Shown here: positions 32,759-41,551 of the stretch, piece after piece
How positions within the stretch are numbered: the first letter of the stretch is position 1
How the letters are laid out: each line of letters opens with the position of its first letter
Source: Amycolatopsis sp. WQ 127309
Lineage (GTDB): Bacteria > Actinomycetota > Actinomycetes > Mycobacteriales > Pseudonocardiaceae
Assembly (NCBI RefSeq): GCF_023023025.1
Contig: NZ_CP095481.1
Span: forward strand, 9,561,001 to 9,625,000
Length of the DNA: 64,000 nt
Direction: 5' to 3'
Notes under the pieces: generated by a model
Databases searched by the model: none
What the model saw: only the letters and a program-made list of their open reading frames with translations
Told to the model about the DNA's origin: nothing
Position numbers and translations under genes: made by a program

Positions 32759-33121
32759 GAAGCCACCACGCCCGGCCCCGCGGTTCGGCTTAGTCCGAGT
32801 CGGATTCGCCACAACCGGGCCGGTTCTCGTCCGTGGCCTGGTTTCCCTCGCCGGGTCAGTGCGCCCGGACGTCGTGGCCACAAAGGCCGGTGGCGGATTC
32901 CGCCTTGGTGCCGAACCAGCGGTGCGCGGCCGCCCTCTATCTCCTGGTCGCTGATCATGTCGCCGAGGCCGGGTTCCGGCGCGAGTTCGCCGATGGACTG
33001 CGCGGGCATCCCGTGCTCACGGGCTTCGTGGATCTTCCTGGGCGCCGTCGCCGGCGGTGTGTTCGCCGATCCGGTCGCCAAAGCCGGTCAAGCCGACGGA
33101 TCGTGGGCTACCGTGCGGATC
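32759..33121. other. 363-bp divergent intergenic region
   Basis: It lies between the M15 and methyltransferase genes. Open frames run through it on both strands, but none has a ribosome-binding site or recognisable sequence. I see no repeats or clear operators. Confidence 0.4.
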
Positions 33122-33730
33122 ATGGGTACAGACGACTGGCTGGGCGACGTCCGGACCTCCTACGACACCATCGCCGTCAGCTACGCCGACCAAGTGCGCG
33201 ACCTCTTGACCGAGCAGCCGTACCTGCGGACGGCTCTCGCGCTGTTCGCCGGCAACGTACTGGCCGCCGGTGGCGGACCGGTGGCGGATGTCGGCTGCGG
33301 GCCCGGGTACGTCACCGCTCACCTGCACGGACTCGGCGTCGACGCGTTCGGCATCGACCTCTCCCCCGGGATGATCGACGTGGCCCGGCGCGACCATCCC
33401 GGCCTGCGGTTCGAAGTGGGGTCGATGACGGACCTGGCCCTGCCCGACGCCTCGGTGGCCGGCCTGATCGCCTGGTGGTCGTTGATCCACATCCCCGACG
33501 ACGAGGTGCCGGCCGTGTTCGGGCACTTCCACCGGGTGCTGCGGCCGGGCGGGCCGCTGCAACTCGGCTTTCACGTCGGCGATGGGTCACCGTCGGAAAC
33601 CGAGCACCTTCGGCGGCCGGAGCAGGTGGCGACCTGGCTGCGTGAGGCCGGTTTCGGGATCGAGGCCCAGTTTCTGCTGCACCCGGACGAGAAGCCGGGC
33701 GCGGTTCTCTTCGCTCGCCGCGAGTCTTAG
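33122..33730 (+). CDS. Class I SAM-dependent methyltransferase
   Basis: A 202-residue methyltransferase. SYDTIAVSYADQVRDLL is the usual N-terminal helix, PVADVGCGPGYVTAHLHGLG is motif I, GIDLSPGMIDVARRD holds the ribose-binding acid, and LRPGGPLQLGFHVGDG is motif III. The ATG at 33122 gives a start at the expected place; the frame extends upstream without a ribosome-binding site. It is convergent with the acyl-CoA dehydrogenase gene. The substrate is unknown. Confidence 0.85.
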   Translation: MGTDDWLGDVRTSYDTIAVSYADQVRDLLTEQPYLRTALALFAGNVLAAGGGPVADVGCGPGYVTAHLHGLGVDAFGIDLSPGMIDVARRDHPGLRFEVGSMTDLALPDASVAGLIAWWSLIHIPDDEVPAVFGHFHRVLRPGGPLQLGFHVGDGSPSETEHLRRPEQVATWLREAGFGIEAQFLLHPDEKPGAVLFARRES

Positions 33731-33750
33731 CATCCCCGCCGAAGCGAGAC

Positions 33751-34914
33751 CTACAAGCCCAGGTCGCGGCCGACGATCTCCTTCATGATCTCCGTGGTGC
33801 CGCCGTAGATGGTGGAGACGCGTGAGTCGAGGTAGTCGTGCGCGATGCGGTATTCGAGCATGTAACCGTAACCGCCGTGCAGCTGCAGGCACCGCCCGAC
33901 GATGTCGACGTACTGCTCCGTGGTCCAGAACTTCGCCGCCGCGGCGTCCACTGAGGACAGTTCGCCGCGGGAGTGCCTGGCCAGCAGGTCGTCGATGTAG
34001 CTGCGGCTCACCCGCACGGCGGTGACCATTTCCGCCAGCTCGAAGCGCGTGTTCTGGAACGAGCCGATCGGCTTGCCGAACGCCGTGCGCTGCTTGACGT
34101 AGTCCAGGGTGCGCTCCAGCACGCCCTCCGACGACGCCACGGCGTTGGCGGCGATCGAGATCCGCTCCTGGGGCAGGTTGCGCATCAGGCCGGCGAAGCC
34201 CGCCCCCTCCGCGCCGAGCAGGTTGGCGGCGGGCACCCGGACGCCCTGGAAGGACAGCTCGCTGGTGTCCTGGGCGTGCAGGCCGATCTTCTCCAGGTTG
34301 CGGCCGCGGGAAAAGCCCGCCCGATCGGCCTCGACGACCAGCAGGCTGAGCCCGCCGTGGCGGTCCGGGCCGGTCCGGACCGCGGTGACGACGAGGTCGG
34401 CGTTCTGGCCGTTGGAGATGAAGACCTTGCTGCCGTCGACCACGTAGTCATCGCCGTCGCGGACGGCGGTGGTGCTGATCCCGGCCAGGTCGCTGCCGGT
34501 GCCGGGCTCGGTCATCGCGACCGCGACGACCAGCTCGCCGGCGGCGATGCCGGGCAGCCAGCGGGCTTTCTGCTCGTCGTTCGTCAGGTCGGTGAAGTAG
34601 GGCACGACGATGTCGTTGGACAGCGCCACGCAGGCGAGCCCGTCCGACACCGGGTTGCGCGAGAACTCTTCGCCGATCACGGCGTTGAAGCGGTAGTCGG
34701 TGATCCCGGCCCCGCCGTACTCCTCGGGGATGGAGAAGCCGAGGATCCCGGCGCGGGCGGCCTCCCGGAAGAGCTCGCGGTCGACCTTGCCCGCCGCCCG
34801 CCACCGTTCGGCGTGGGGCGCGGCGTGCTTGTCGACGAACGCGCGGACCGTGTCCCGCAGGAGTTCGTGGTCCTGGTCGTAGAGCGACCGCTCGGCCGGG
34901 CTGACTGTGGTCAC
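33751..34914 (-). CDS. Acyl-CoA dehydrogenase
   Basis: A 387-residue flavoenzyme with the full family layout: ERSLYDQDHELLRDTVRAFV starts the N-domain, VAVAMTEPGTGSDLAGI is the first signature, ERISIAANAVA and LQLHGGYGYMLEYR belong to the C-domain, and STIYGGTTEIMKEIVGR is the C-terminal signature. It introduces a 2,3-double bond into acyl-CoA. GTG 34914 has GGAG six bases upstream; a much longer in-frame extension is not credible. It is divergent from the latex-clearing-protein gene across 174 bp, which fits further oxidation of isoprenoid cleavage products, but that pairing is inference. Confidence 0.9.
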   Translation of the reverse strand: MTTVSPAERSLYDQDHELLRDTVRAFVDKHAAPHAERWRAAGKVDRELFREAARAGILGFSIPEEYGGAGITDYRFNAVIGEEFSRNPVSDGLACVALSNDIVVPYFTDLTNDEQKARWLPGIAAGELVVAVAMTEPGTGSDLAGISTTAVRDGDDYVVDGSKVFISNGQNADLVVTAVRTGPDRHGGLSLLVVEADRAGFSRGRNLEKIGLHAQDTSELSFQGVRVPAANLLGAEGAGFAGLMRNLPQERISIAANAVASSEGVLERTLDYVKQRTAFGKPIGSFQNTRFELAEMVTAVRVSRSYIDDLLARHSRGELSSVDAAAAKFWTTEQYVDIVGRCLQLHGGYGYMLEYRIAHDYLDSRVSTIYGGTTEIMKEIVGRDLGL

Positions 34915-35088
34915 TCGGGACTCCTTCGACGCCTGCGCACCGGCGCCGGCCTTGCTGACCGGCACCCGGCTTCGATATGTTAATGAGAAATCGCACCAGT
35001 GAGCAAGCTCGGGCCCGACGTCGCGAGACCAAGTCCAGGCCAGACAGCAGAGATGCACGAACACACCTCCAAGGAAGCAGGTATGTAA

Positions 35089-36300
35089 ATGAGCAATCTC
35101 AGCAGAAGGAGTGTCTTGTCCCTCGGTGCGGCGCTGGGGCTCGCGGGTGTGGCGAGCACGGCCGCCCCCGCGTGGGCCTGGTCGTCGACGGGGTCGATGG
35201 CCGGCACCGGCACCGGAGCCGACCCGTGGCAGGTCTGGGACGACCCGATCGACGGTCTGGTGGCATCGCTGCTCGACAACGGCCAGGTCCCGGCGGTCAA
35301 CGCCGCGCTGGCGTCGTGGGCGAACAACAACGACCCGGTGCCCAGCAGCCTGCCGGCCGCCCTCGTCGCCCACCTGCAGCAGGCCGCGAACCTGCCCGCC
35401 TGGGCCGACCGCGCCAAGCTCCGGCTCGCCGCCGACTTCAACCGGCGCAAGGACACCTACCTGTTCATGCTGTACGGCCTCGGCAGCGGCATCATGAGCA
35501 CGGTCATCCCGCGGGAGGCCGAGTCGGTCTACTGGTCCGCGGGCGGTGCCGACATGAAGGACCGCGCGGCCAAGACGTTCACGTTCGGCTACGACCTGAG
35601 CGAGCTGACCGCCTACGAACCCACCGGTCAGTTCGTGGTCACCGCCAACAAGACGCGGCTGGTGCACGCGGCAGTGCGGCACCTGCTGCCGCGGTCGGCG
35701 CACTGGCAGGCGGCCACGGACACGCCGATCCCGATCAGCAACGGCGACATCCTCGTCACCTTCCACAGCTTGGGCACCTTCGTGCACCGGAAGCTGGTCG
35801 AGTGGAAGGTGCCGATGACGGCCGCGGAGGAGGACGCCTTCCTGCACATGTGGCAGGTCGCCATCCACCTGCTCGGCGTGCGCGACGAGTTCATCCCCAA
35901 GACGTGGGCCGACGCGAACGCGCAGTCGGCGTACGCGCTCACACCGATCCTCGCCCCGACGACCGAGGGCAAGGAACTGGCCAAGGACCTGCTCGGCCTG
36001 ACCGCGCAGGTCGATCTGGGCGTCACGCGCGGATTCCTGAACGAGTTCGTGCGCTACGTGCTCAACGACAAGATCGGCGACTGGCTCTCCCTGCCCCGCG
36101 ACTACGCGGCGGCCACCCTGGTCCGCACCGGGTGGCCCACCTACATCGCGTTCCGGGAGGGGCTGCTGCCCGTGCTGCCCGTCGGCTTCTACATGTTCGA
36201 CCAGTTCGTGCGCGCGCTGGCGATGCTGTTCCTCAACAACGGGACGTCACCGACGAGCACCACCATCGTGATCCCCACCGCGAACCGGCCCGGCGCCTGA
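35089..36300 (+). CDS. lcp: Latex-clearing protein (rubber oxygenase)
   Basis: A 403-residue Tat-exported b-type haem dioxygenase of the DUF2236/Lcp family. Signal: SRRSVLSLGAALGLAGVAS. Compared by memory with Lcp of Streptomyces sp. K30, the key residues are kept with a constant offset of five: Glu143 (PREAES), Arg159, Lys162 and Thr163 (MKDRAAKT), and the axial His193 (TRLVHAAVRHLL). The C-terminal half (WQVAIHLLGVRDEFIP, GWPTYIAFREGLLPVLP) also fits. Lcp cleaves cis-1,4-polyisoprene outside the cell into aldehyde/ketone oligomers. The divergent acyl-CoA dehydrogenase and the convergent TetR-type regulator, whose 3' end overlaps by 54 bp, are consistent with a rubber-use locus. Confidence 0.9.
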   Translation: MSNLSRRSVLSLGAALGLAGVASTAAPAWAWSSTGSMAGTGTGADPWQVWDDPIDGLVASLLDNGQVPAVNAALASWANNNDPVPSSLPAALVAHLQQAANLPAWADRAKLRLAADFNRRKDTYLFMLYGLGSGIMSTVIPREAESVYWSAGGADMKDRAAKTFTFGYDLSELTAYEPTGQFVVTANKTRLVHAAVRHLLPRSAHWQAATDTPIPISNGDILVTFHSLGTFVHRKLVEWKVPMTAAEEDAFLHMWQVAIHLLGVRDEFIPKTWADANAQSAYALTPILAPTTEGKELAKDLLGLTAQVDLGVTRGFLNEFVRYVLNDKIGDWLSLPRDYAAATLVRTGWPTYIAFREGLLPVLPVGFYMFDQFVRALAMLFLNNGTSPTSTTIVIPTANRPGA

Positions 36301-37524
36301 CCGGCGCGCCGGGAGTCCCAGCGCCCCCACGACCAACGCGGTGACGGCGGCGCGGTGGTCCGGGCCGTCCTGCCACCGCAGCCGCCGGCCGGCCTCGACC
36401 ACCACGCCGAACCCCGCGTGCACCAGGGCCCGGGCCTGGCGCGGATCGAGGTCCGGGCGGGCCAGCCGCAGTTGCTGCTCCCAGACGGCGATGTGCTCGC
36501 GCTGCGCGACGGCCAGCGGGCGCTGCAGGGCGGCCGGCAGGCCGGCGACCTCGGCGTCGGCGACGCTGGTGAGTGCGGTGTGCTCGAAGCTGTAGGCCAC
36601 GTACGTCGCCGCCAGTGCGACGACGGCGTCGTGCGGGCCGGCCACCCCGTGCAGGTTCTGTTCCACCGCTTGGGCCAGCAGCCCCGCGGCCTGCAGGCAG
36701 GCCGCGGCCAGGATGTCGGCCTTGGCGGGGAAATGGCGGTAGATCGTCGACGGGACCAGGCCCGCGGCCTCGGCGATCCGGCCGTTCGTGACGGTGGCGA
36801 AGCCGTCCCGTTCGAACAGCGGGACGGCGGCGGCGAGGATCTCCGCGCGCCGGGTGCGCGGTACGGGCAGGACGGGCAGCTCGACGGCGCGTGCGCTCCC
36901 GACGGCCGCCGCGGGGCTGGTCGCGGCCACGCGCAGGGCGGCCGCCAGCAGCAGGTCCTCGGCCCGGCGCGGGGCGATCGAGGTGCGGTGCATCGTGACC
37001 GACGCGATCGCGCCGAGGGCCGCCGCGGCCCGCAGGTGCTCGTCCGGCAGCGGGTGCTCGCGCCGCACCACCCCGGTCACCCGCGCGACGACGTGGGCGA
37101 ACTTCGCCCTCAGGACCCGGCGGTCGTCGCGGTCGAGGTAACGCGCCTCCCACCGGTACAGCCCGCCCGCCGCGCGATGGGCGACGGTGACCCGGGTGAC
37201 GGCGGCGAGCAGGTCCGCCAAGGCCGCGTCGGGCGGCACCTCGTCGACCGCGGCGACGAGCCGGTCCACCATGACGTTCGCGCACTCGGCGAACAACGCG
37301 TACTTGTTCGGGAAGTGCCGGTACAGCGCGGCCGCGGTGATGCCCACCGTGGTGGCGATCTCCTCCATGGACGCGGCGTGGTAACCGCGCTCGCTGAACA
37401 CCCGGCCCGCCGCTTCGACGATGAGCTGCTTGCGGTTGCGCGGCCGGGTGGCCGCGGGCGACTCGGCGGTCACCGGCGGACCCGGGCGAACGGACGCGGG
37501 AGCAGGGCCATGCGTGCCAGTCAA
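36247..37524 (-). CDS. Tandem double TetR-type regulator
   Basis: A 425-residue protein made of two complete TetR units. Unit 1 HTH: RKQLIVEAAGRVFSERGYH with TTVGITAAALYRHFPNKYAL. Unit 2 HTH (about residue 230): RAEILAAAVPLFERDGF with EAAGLVPSTIYRHFPAKADI. Each is followed by its own helical ligand domain. Such fusions act as intramolecular dimers. The start is uncertain: TTG 37524 opens the frame and GTG 37473 is equally possible. The last 54 bp overlap the 3' end of lcp on the opposite strand. TetR-type regulators control lcp in some rubber degraders, so control of lcp is plausible but not shown. Confidence 0.85.
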   Translation of the reverse strand: MTGTHGPAPASVRPGPPVTAESPAATRPRNRKQLIVEAAGRVFSERGYHAASMEEIATTVGITAAALYRHFPNKYALFAECANVMVDRLVAAVDEVPPDAALADLLAAVTRVTVAHRAAGGLYRWEARYLDRDDRRVLRAKFAHVVARVTGVVRREHPLPDEHLRAAAALGAIASVTMHRTSIAPRRAEDLLLAAALRVAATSPAAAVGSARAVELPVLPVPRTRRAEILAAAVPLFERDGFATVTNGRIAEAAGLVPSTIYRHFPAKADILAAACLQAAGLLAQAVEQNLHGVAGPHDAVVALAATYVAYSFEHTALTSVADAEVAGLPAALQRPLAVAQREHIAVWEQQLRLARPDLDPRQARALVHAGFGVVVEAGRRLRWQDGPDHRAAVTALVVGALGLPARRSGAGPVRGGDHDGGARR

Positions 37525-37573
37525 TCACGAGCCGGACCGCGGGCCCGGGATCAGCACGACCCGGGCGTCCCTC

Positions 37574-37822
37574 GTGCGACTTCCGATTGACTTGACCTCC
37601 CGGCCGGTGCCTTTGCCGGGCACGGCGACGACCGCGCGCCCGGCACCGAGTTCCAGTGCCGAGGGCGCGATCCACTGCCTACTGGCCGCCGCCGACGGCG
37701 ACGCCCTGGTCATGACCGGGAAGCGGAGCCACGGCCAGAACCGGACCGTGACCCCGTACCCGCGCGAGCACCGCGCCGACGTCTACACCGCACGGGCGCG
37801 GAAGCTCGCCGACCGGCGCTAG
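37574..37822 (+). CDS. Possible small protein of unknown function
   Basis: An open frame of about 82 residues in the gap between the TetR and PLP-enzyme genes. Its last 50 codons have strong G/C third positions (CLLAAADGDALVMTGKRSHG). Its TAG shares a CTAG with the stop of the convergent PLP-enzyme gene, as in two other convergent pairs here. No ribosome-binding site or family is recognised, and GTG 37574 is an arbitrary start. It could be a gene fragment. Confidence 0.3.
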   Translation: MRLPIDLTSRPVPLPGTATTARPAPSSSAEGAIHCLLAAADGDALVMTGKRSHGQNRTVTPYPREHRADVYTARARKLADRR

Positions 37823-38997
37823 AGCGCGGCGGCCAGCTCGGCGACGAGGTCGGCCGGCTCTTCGATGCCGACCGAGAGCCGGACCAGCCCGTCGGTGATC
37901 CCGAGGGCCGCCAGGTCGTCCGGGGCCAGGGACCGGTGCGTGGTCGTGGCGGGGTGGACGAGTGTCGTCGCGACGTCGGCCAGGCTGGGCGAAAGCGGGA
38001 TCGACGGCCCGAGGCGGCGGATGAGCTCGTCGACGGCGGGGCGGCCGCCGGCGAGCTCGAAGGACAGCATGCCGCCCGTTCCGCCCGGGTAGAGCCGGGC
38101 CGCGGTGGCGGCGTGCGGGTGGCCGGGGTGCGCCGGGTGGTGCACGCGCGTGACCGCCGGGTGCGTGGCGAGGAACTCCGCGACGGCCGTCGCGCCGCGG
38201 GTGTGCGCCCGCATCCGCAGAGGGAGGGTCTTCAGCCCGAGCAGGGCCAGCCACGCGTCGAACGGGCCCAGCGTGGCGCCGAGGTGGACGATCGACCGGC
38301 GGATCCGCGCGATGAGGCCGGCGTCGCCGGCGACGATGCCGCCCATCGCGGCGGAGTGGCCGCCGAGGTACTTGGGGATGCTGTGCCACACCAGGTCGGC
38401 GCCGTGGTCGAGCGGCCGGATCAGGGCGGGCGTGGCGAACGTCGAGTCGACGACGAAGGTGGCACCGGCCGCGGCGGCGAGCGCGGCGAGGGCGGGCAGG
38501 TCGGGCACCCGCATCGTCGGGTTGGTCAGCGCCTCCACGAGCAGGAGCCCGGTCCGCGGGGTCAGCGCCCGTTCGACGTCGCCGGGGTCGGCGGCGTCGA
38601 CGAGGGTCGTGGTGATGCCGAGCCGGGGCAGGTCGGTCTCGAGCAGGCTGCGGGTGCCGCCGTAGGCGTTGCGGTCGGCGACGACGTGGCCGCCGGTCCC
38701 GACGAGGGCGAGCACCGTCCCGGTGAGCGCGGCCATGCCGGACGCGGCGGACACCGCGTCCGCCGCGCCTTCGAGGTCCGCGACGGCCTCTTCGAGCACC
38801 TGGCCGTTGTAGTGCCCGAACCGGTAGTAGACCTGCCCGCGCTCCTCGTCGTCGAGGACCCGGTGCAGCGAGGCGAGGTCCGGGTAGGCGTGCACGGTGC
38901 TCTGGTGCAGCGCCGGCACCAGGGGCGGGGCTGCGCCGGGCGGGGTGTGGGTGCCCGCTCGCGCGGCGCGGGTCGCCGGGTGTGCGCTGGGGTTCAT
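37819..38997 (-). CDS. PLP-dependent Cys/Met metabolism enzyme (cystathionine gamma-synthase-like)
   Basis: A 392-residue fold-type I PLP enzyme. YYRFGHYNGQVLEEAVADLEG, then SAASGMAALTGTVLAL, VVDSTFATPALIRPLDHGAD and WHSIPKYLGGHSAAMGG with the Schiff-base lysine, are family motifs. LSFELAGGRPAVDELI and VRLSVGIEEPADLVAEL complete the C-terminal domain. Members include cystathionine gamma-synthase, gamma-lyase and methionine gamma-lyase. The usual HSxTKY reads HSIPKY here, and the substrate Cys/Tyr positions do not allow a firm choice. ATG 38997 begins near the conserved core; the longer frame lacks support. Confidence 0.85.
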   Translation of the reverse strand: MNPSAHPATRAARAGTHTPPGAAPPLVPALHQSTVHAYPDLASLHRVLDDEERGQVYYRFGHYNGQVLEEAVADLEGAADAVSAASGMAALTGTVLALVGTGGHVVADRNAYGGTRSLLETDLPRLGITTTLVDAADPGDVERALTPRTGLLLVEALTNPTMRVPDLPALAALAAAAGATFVVDSTFATPALIRPLDHGADLVWHSIPKYLGGHSAAMGGIVAGDAGLIARIRRSIVHLGATLGPFDAWLALLGLKTLPLRMRAHTRGATAVAEFLATHPAVTRVHHPAHPGHPHAATAARLYPGGTGGMLSFELAGGRPAVDELIRRLGPSIPLSPSLADVATTLVHPATTTHRSLAPDDLAALGITDGLVRLSVGIEEPADLVAELAAAL

Positions 38998-39115
38998 CGT
39001 CACCGTCCACTTCGGATCGTCGCTGCGCCGGACAGCCGCCCGGCTTCGGGAATCCCGCCGGACCTCGCCGCCGGCTCGCCGGGTGGGCGGCGAGCCGGTC
39101 GATGAGGTCACGGCG

Positions 39116-39496
39116 TCAGAAGGTCAGGACCTGGTAGCCGGACTCGACCAGTTCCCGGATGCTCGCGACACCGGGGGTGCCGGGCGCCTGGTTCTGGCCG
39201 ATCTGCTTGATCTCCTCGGCCTCGATGCCCGCGGTCGCCCCGAAAACGGTCGTGCAGCCGGAGGAGGCCACCGTGGCCACCTGCTTCTTCACCGCCGTGT
39301 AGAGCTCGTGCGCGGGGTGGGCCGGGTCGGCCAGCACGGCCGGCCAGCGGGTGCCGGTGCCCTGGAACAGCACGAGGGCCTCACCACCCTGCGCGAACTC
39401 CCACGCCGTGGCGAGGGCGTCGAACACCCGGCCCAGTGCTTCGTCGGTGCCGGTCGACGGGTCGGACAGCACCACGACCGCGGTCTTACTGCTCAT
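39116..39496 (-). CDS. DsrE-family protein
   Basis: A 126-residue DsrE/F-like protein. KTAVVVLSDPSTG opens the Rossmann-like fold, ALATAWEFAQGGEALVLFQGTG is helix 1 and strand 2, and VASSGCTTVFGATAGIEAEE contains the single conserved-position cysteine. The family includes sulfur-relay and peroxiredoxin-like proteins. ATG 39496 has AGGAG nine bases upstream. It faces the Old Yellow Enzyme gene across a region with two identical operator palindromes, which places it under the TetR regulator encoded at 41580. A link to reactive sulfur or electrophile stress is inferred from that company. Confidence 0.8.
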   Translation of the reverse strand: MSSKTAVVVLSDPSTGTDEALGRVFDALATAWEFAQGGEALVLFQGTGTRWPAVLADPAHPAHELYTAVKKQVATVASSGCTTVFGATAGIEAEEIKQIGQNQAPGTPGVASIRELVESGYQVLTF

Positions 39497-39539
39497 GGAA
39501 CGTGCTCCTCGGGATCGGATGAGGTGAACGGCCTCATTT

Positions 39540-39557
39540 TTACCGTACGTTCGGTAA
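39540..39557. promoter_or_regulatory. TetR operator copy 1
   Basis: TTACCGTACGTTCGGTAA has TTACCG/CGGTAA arms, 44 nt upstream of the DsrE start. It is identical to 39600-39617 and nearly so to the site before the TetR gene at 41580. Confidence 0.8.
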
Positions 39558-39599
39558 TATTCAAGGGTGGGGCTCATCACGTGGCCCTGGACGGGTTTT

Positions 39600-39617
39600 T
39601 TACCGTACGTTCGGTAA
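39600..39617. promoter_or_regulatory. TetR operator copy 2
   Basis: Identical to copy 1, including the preceding T-run (GGTTTTTTACCG versus CATTTTTACCG), and spaced exactly 60 bp from it. It lies about 80 nt upstream of the Old Yellow Enzyme start. Confidence 0.8.
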
Positions 39618-39696
39618 CGCATGTGCCGTCCGCGGCACGGAGGTCCCCACGATCGCCGGCGCCGAGCGGCCGGGATCGTCACCAGCAGGAGATTCC

Positions 39697-40773
39697 ATGT
39701 CAGTTTCGGATTTGTTCGAACCGCTCACCCTCGCCCACGGCCCGGCGATGCGCAACCGCTTCATGCTGGCACCGCTCACCAACCAGCAGAGCGAGCACGA
39801 CGGTTCCGCGTCCCCCTTCGACCAGGAGTGGATCAGGCAGCTCGCCCGGAGCGACTACGCCTTGATCCAGACGTGTGCCGCCACCGTCGAGGCCGGCGGC
39901 ATCGCGTTCGAGCGGCAGCTGGGTGTCCACAGCGACGCCCACCTGCCCGGCCTGACCGAGATGGCCACCTCGATCCGGCGGGGAGGAGGCTTGTCCGCGG
40001 TGCAGTTGCACCACGCCGGCCACCGCGCCCGCCCGGAACTGGGCGGGCTTCCGGCTCCTGCCTCCGGTTCCACGGTGCCGGGCGTCAAAGCGCTGACGAC
40101 AGAACAAGTCGAGCGCATCCGCGACAGCTTCGTCGCCGCCGCCGTGCGGGCGGAGCGGGCCGGGTTCGACGGCGTCGCCGTCCACGGCGCGTTCGGGTGG
40201 ATCCTGTCGGAGTTCATGTCCCCGCTGCTCAACGACCGCACCGACAAGTACGGCGGCAGCACCGAGAACCGGGCGCGCCTCACCATCGAGGTGATCGACG
40301 GAATCCGCCGGGCCTGCGGCCCCGACTTCCAGATCGGCTGGCGACTGTCGGTCGAGCGCTACGGGCTGGATCTGGAAGAACTGCGGGACATCACCGCCGA
40401 GGTGCTCGACCGGGAACTGATCGACTACCTCGACCTGGCCCTGTGGGATTCCGCGCAGCTCGTCCAGGAAGGAGCGTTTCGCGGGCGGAGCATGCTCGGT
40501 GTCTTCACCGATCTTCCCCGGAAGAGCGTGCGCGTGGGGGCGGCGGGCAAGATCATGAGCGCCCAGCGCGCCGGGCAGCTGCTGGACGAGGGCTGCGACT
40601 TCGTCCTGATCGGCCGGGCCGGCATCCTCCAGCGGGACTTCCCCCTTCAGGTGAAGGCGAACCCGCAGTACGACAGTGCGCAGCTTCCCGTGACGGCGCA
40701 GTACCTGCGCACCGGCGGGCTGAGCGAGCGCTTCATCAACTACGTGAGCGGCTGGCCGAGCTTCGTCTACTGA
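39697..40773 (+). CDS. NADH:flavin oxidoreductase (Old Yellow Enzyme family)
   Basis: A 358-residue FMN-dependent TIM-barrel enzyme. [12 protein letters not shown] is the FMN-binding start, [12 protein letters not shown] holds the His motif, [20 protein letters not shown] with [20 protein letters not shown] is the family signature, and [11 protein letters not shown] with [10 protein letters not shown] binds the FMN phosphate. The usual HxAHGYL reads VHGAFGWIL, so the pocket is somewhat altered. The family reduces activated C=C bonds or nitro groups. It is followed after 34 nt by the DsbA-like gene and preceded by two TetR operators. It is probably part of an electrophile-detoxification regulon. 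Confidence 0.88.
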   Translation: MSVSDLFEPLTLAHGPAMRNRFMLAPLTNQQSEHDGSASPFDQEWIRQLARSDYALIQTCAATVEAGGIAFERQLGVHSDAHLPGLTEMATSIRRGGGLSAVQLHHAGHRARPELGGLPAPASGSTVPGVKALTTEQVERIRDSFVAAAVRAERAGFDGVAVHGAFGWILSEFMSPLLNDRTDKYGGSTENRARLTIEVIDGIRRACGPDFQIGWRLSVERYGLDLEELRDITAEVLDRELIDYLDLALWDSAQLVQEGAFRGRSMLGVFTDLPRKSVRVGAAGKIMSAQRAGQLLDEGCDFVLIGRAGILQRDFPLQVKANPQYDSAQLPVTAQYLRTGGLSERFINYVSGWPSFVY

Positions 40774-40807
40774 GCGGCCACCACCATCCGACCCAGGATC
40801 GAGGAAC

Positions 40808-41536
40808 ATGAGCACCGAAAACGCCGACATCAACTTCTACTTCGACCCCACCTGCCCGTTCGCGTGGATGACGAGCAAGTGGATCCGGATCGTCCAGGCG
40901 CAGCGCGACTACACCGTCGACTGGCGGTTCATCTCCCTGCGCCTGATCAACTCGCACCTCGACTACGACACGCACTTCCCCCCGGAGTACGACGCCCAGC
41001 ACACCGCGGGCCTGCGGCTGCTGCGGGTCGCGTCGGCGGTCCGCGAGAAGCACGGCCGCGAGGCGATCGGCCCGCTCTACGCGGCCTTCGGCGCGCGCAT
41101 CCTCGAGGCCGGGCCCGACGAGGGCAAGACCCCCGGCTGGCAAGGCACCCCCGGCCTCGCCGCCGACGCGCTCACCGAAGCCGGCCTGCCGACGTCGCTC
41201 GCCGACGCGCTCGACGACACGACCCGCGACGCCGAGATCCAAGCCGAGTCCGACGAAGCGCTGTCTCTGACGGGCAAGGACGTCGGCACGCCGATCGTCC
41301 ACTTCGAACCGCCCGAGGGCGTCGCCTTCTTCGGACCGGTGATCAGCAGGCTGCCCGACGAGGACCAGGCCGCGGCGCTGTGGGACCACGTCGTCGGCCT
41401 CGCCCGGTTCCCCGGCTTCGCCGAGCTCAAGCGCAGCCTGCGCGAGCGCCCGCAGCTGCCGTCGTTCGGTGTCACGACGCAGGAGACGGGCAAGACCGAG
41501 GACTGGCACGCCGGGAGCCGGCGGCTCAAGAAGTAG
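40808..41536 (+). CDS. DsbA-like, mycothiol-dependent nitroreductase (Rv2466c) family protein
   Basis: A 242-residue thioredoxin-fold protein. [20 protein letters not shown] is the active-site start and matches the Rv2466c/FrnE-like group (DPxCPWxW). A helical insertion ([20 protein letters not shown]) and [20 protein letters not shown] with the cis-Pro loop follow. Here the site reads C-P-F-A, so only the first cysteine is present. The family uses mycothiol to reduce electrophiles in mycobacteria. It is co-directional with the Old Yellow Enzyme gene, and the third TetR operator follows it. Assignment to the exact subfamily is by recall. Confidence 0.8.
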   Translation: MSTENADINFYFDPTCPFAWMTSKWIRIVQAQRDYTVDWRFISLRLINSHLDYDTHFPPEYDAQHTAGLRLLRVASAVREKHGREAIGPLYAAFGARILEAGPDEGKTPGWQGTPGLAADALTEAGLPTSLADALDDTTRDAEIQAESDEALSLTGKDVGTPIVHFEPPEGVAFFGPVISRLPDEDQAAALWDHVVGLARFPGFAELKRSLRERPQLPSFGVTTQETGKTEDWHAGSRRLKK

Positions 41537-41551
41537 CACCCTCCGGCTGGT

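Noticed and set aside
32755..33081. Minus-strand frame of 108 codons in the M15-methyltransferase gap
   Set aside because: No start signal and no conserved pattern. It overlaps the M15 start only at its end.
33751..35868. 705-codon version of the acyl-CoA dehydrogenase gene
   Set aside because: The extra 318 N-terminal residues are antisense to lcp and non-homologous. GTG 34914 has a proper ribosome-binding site.
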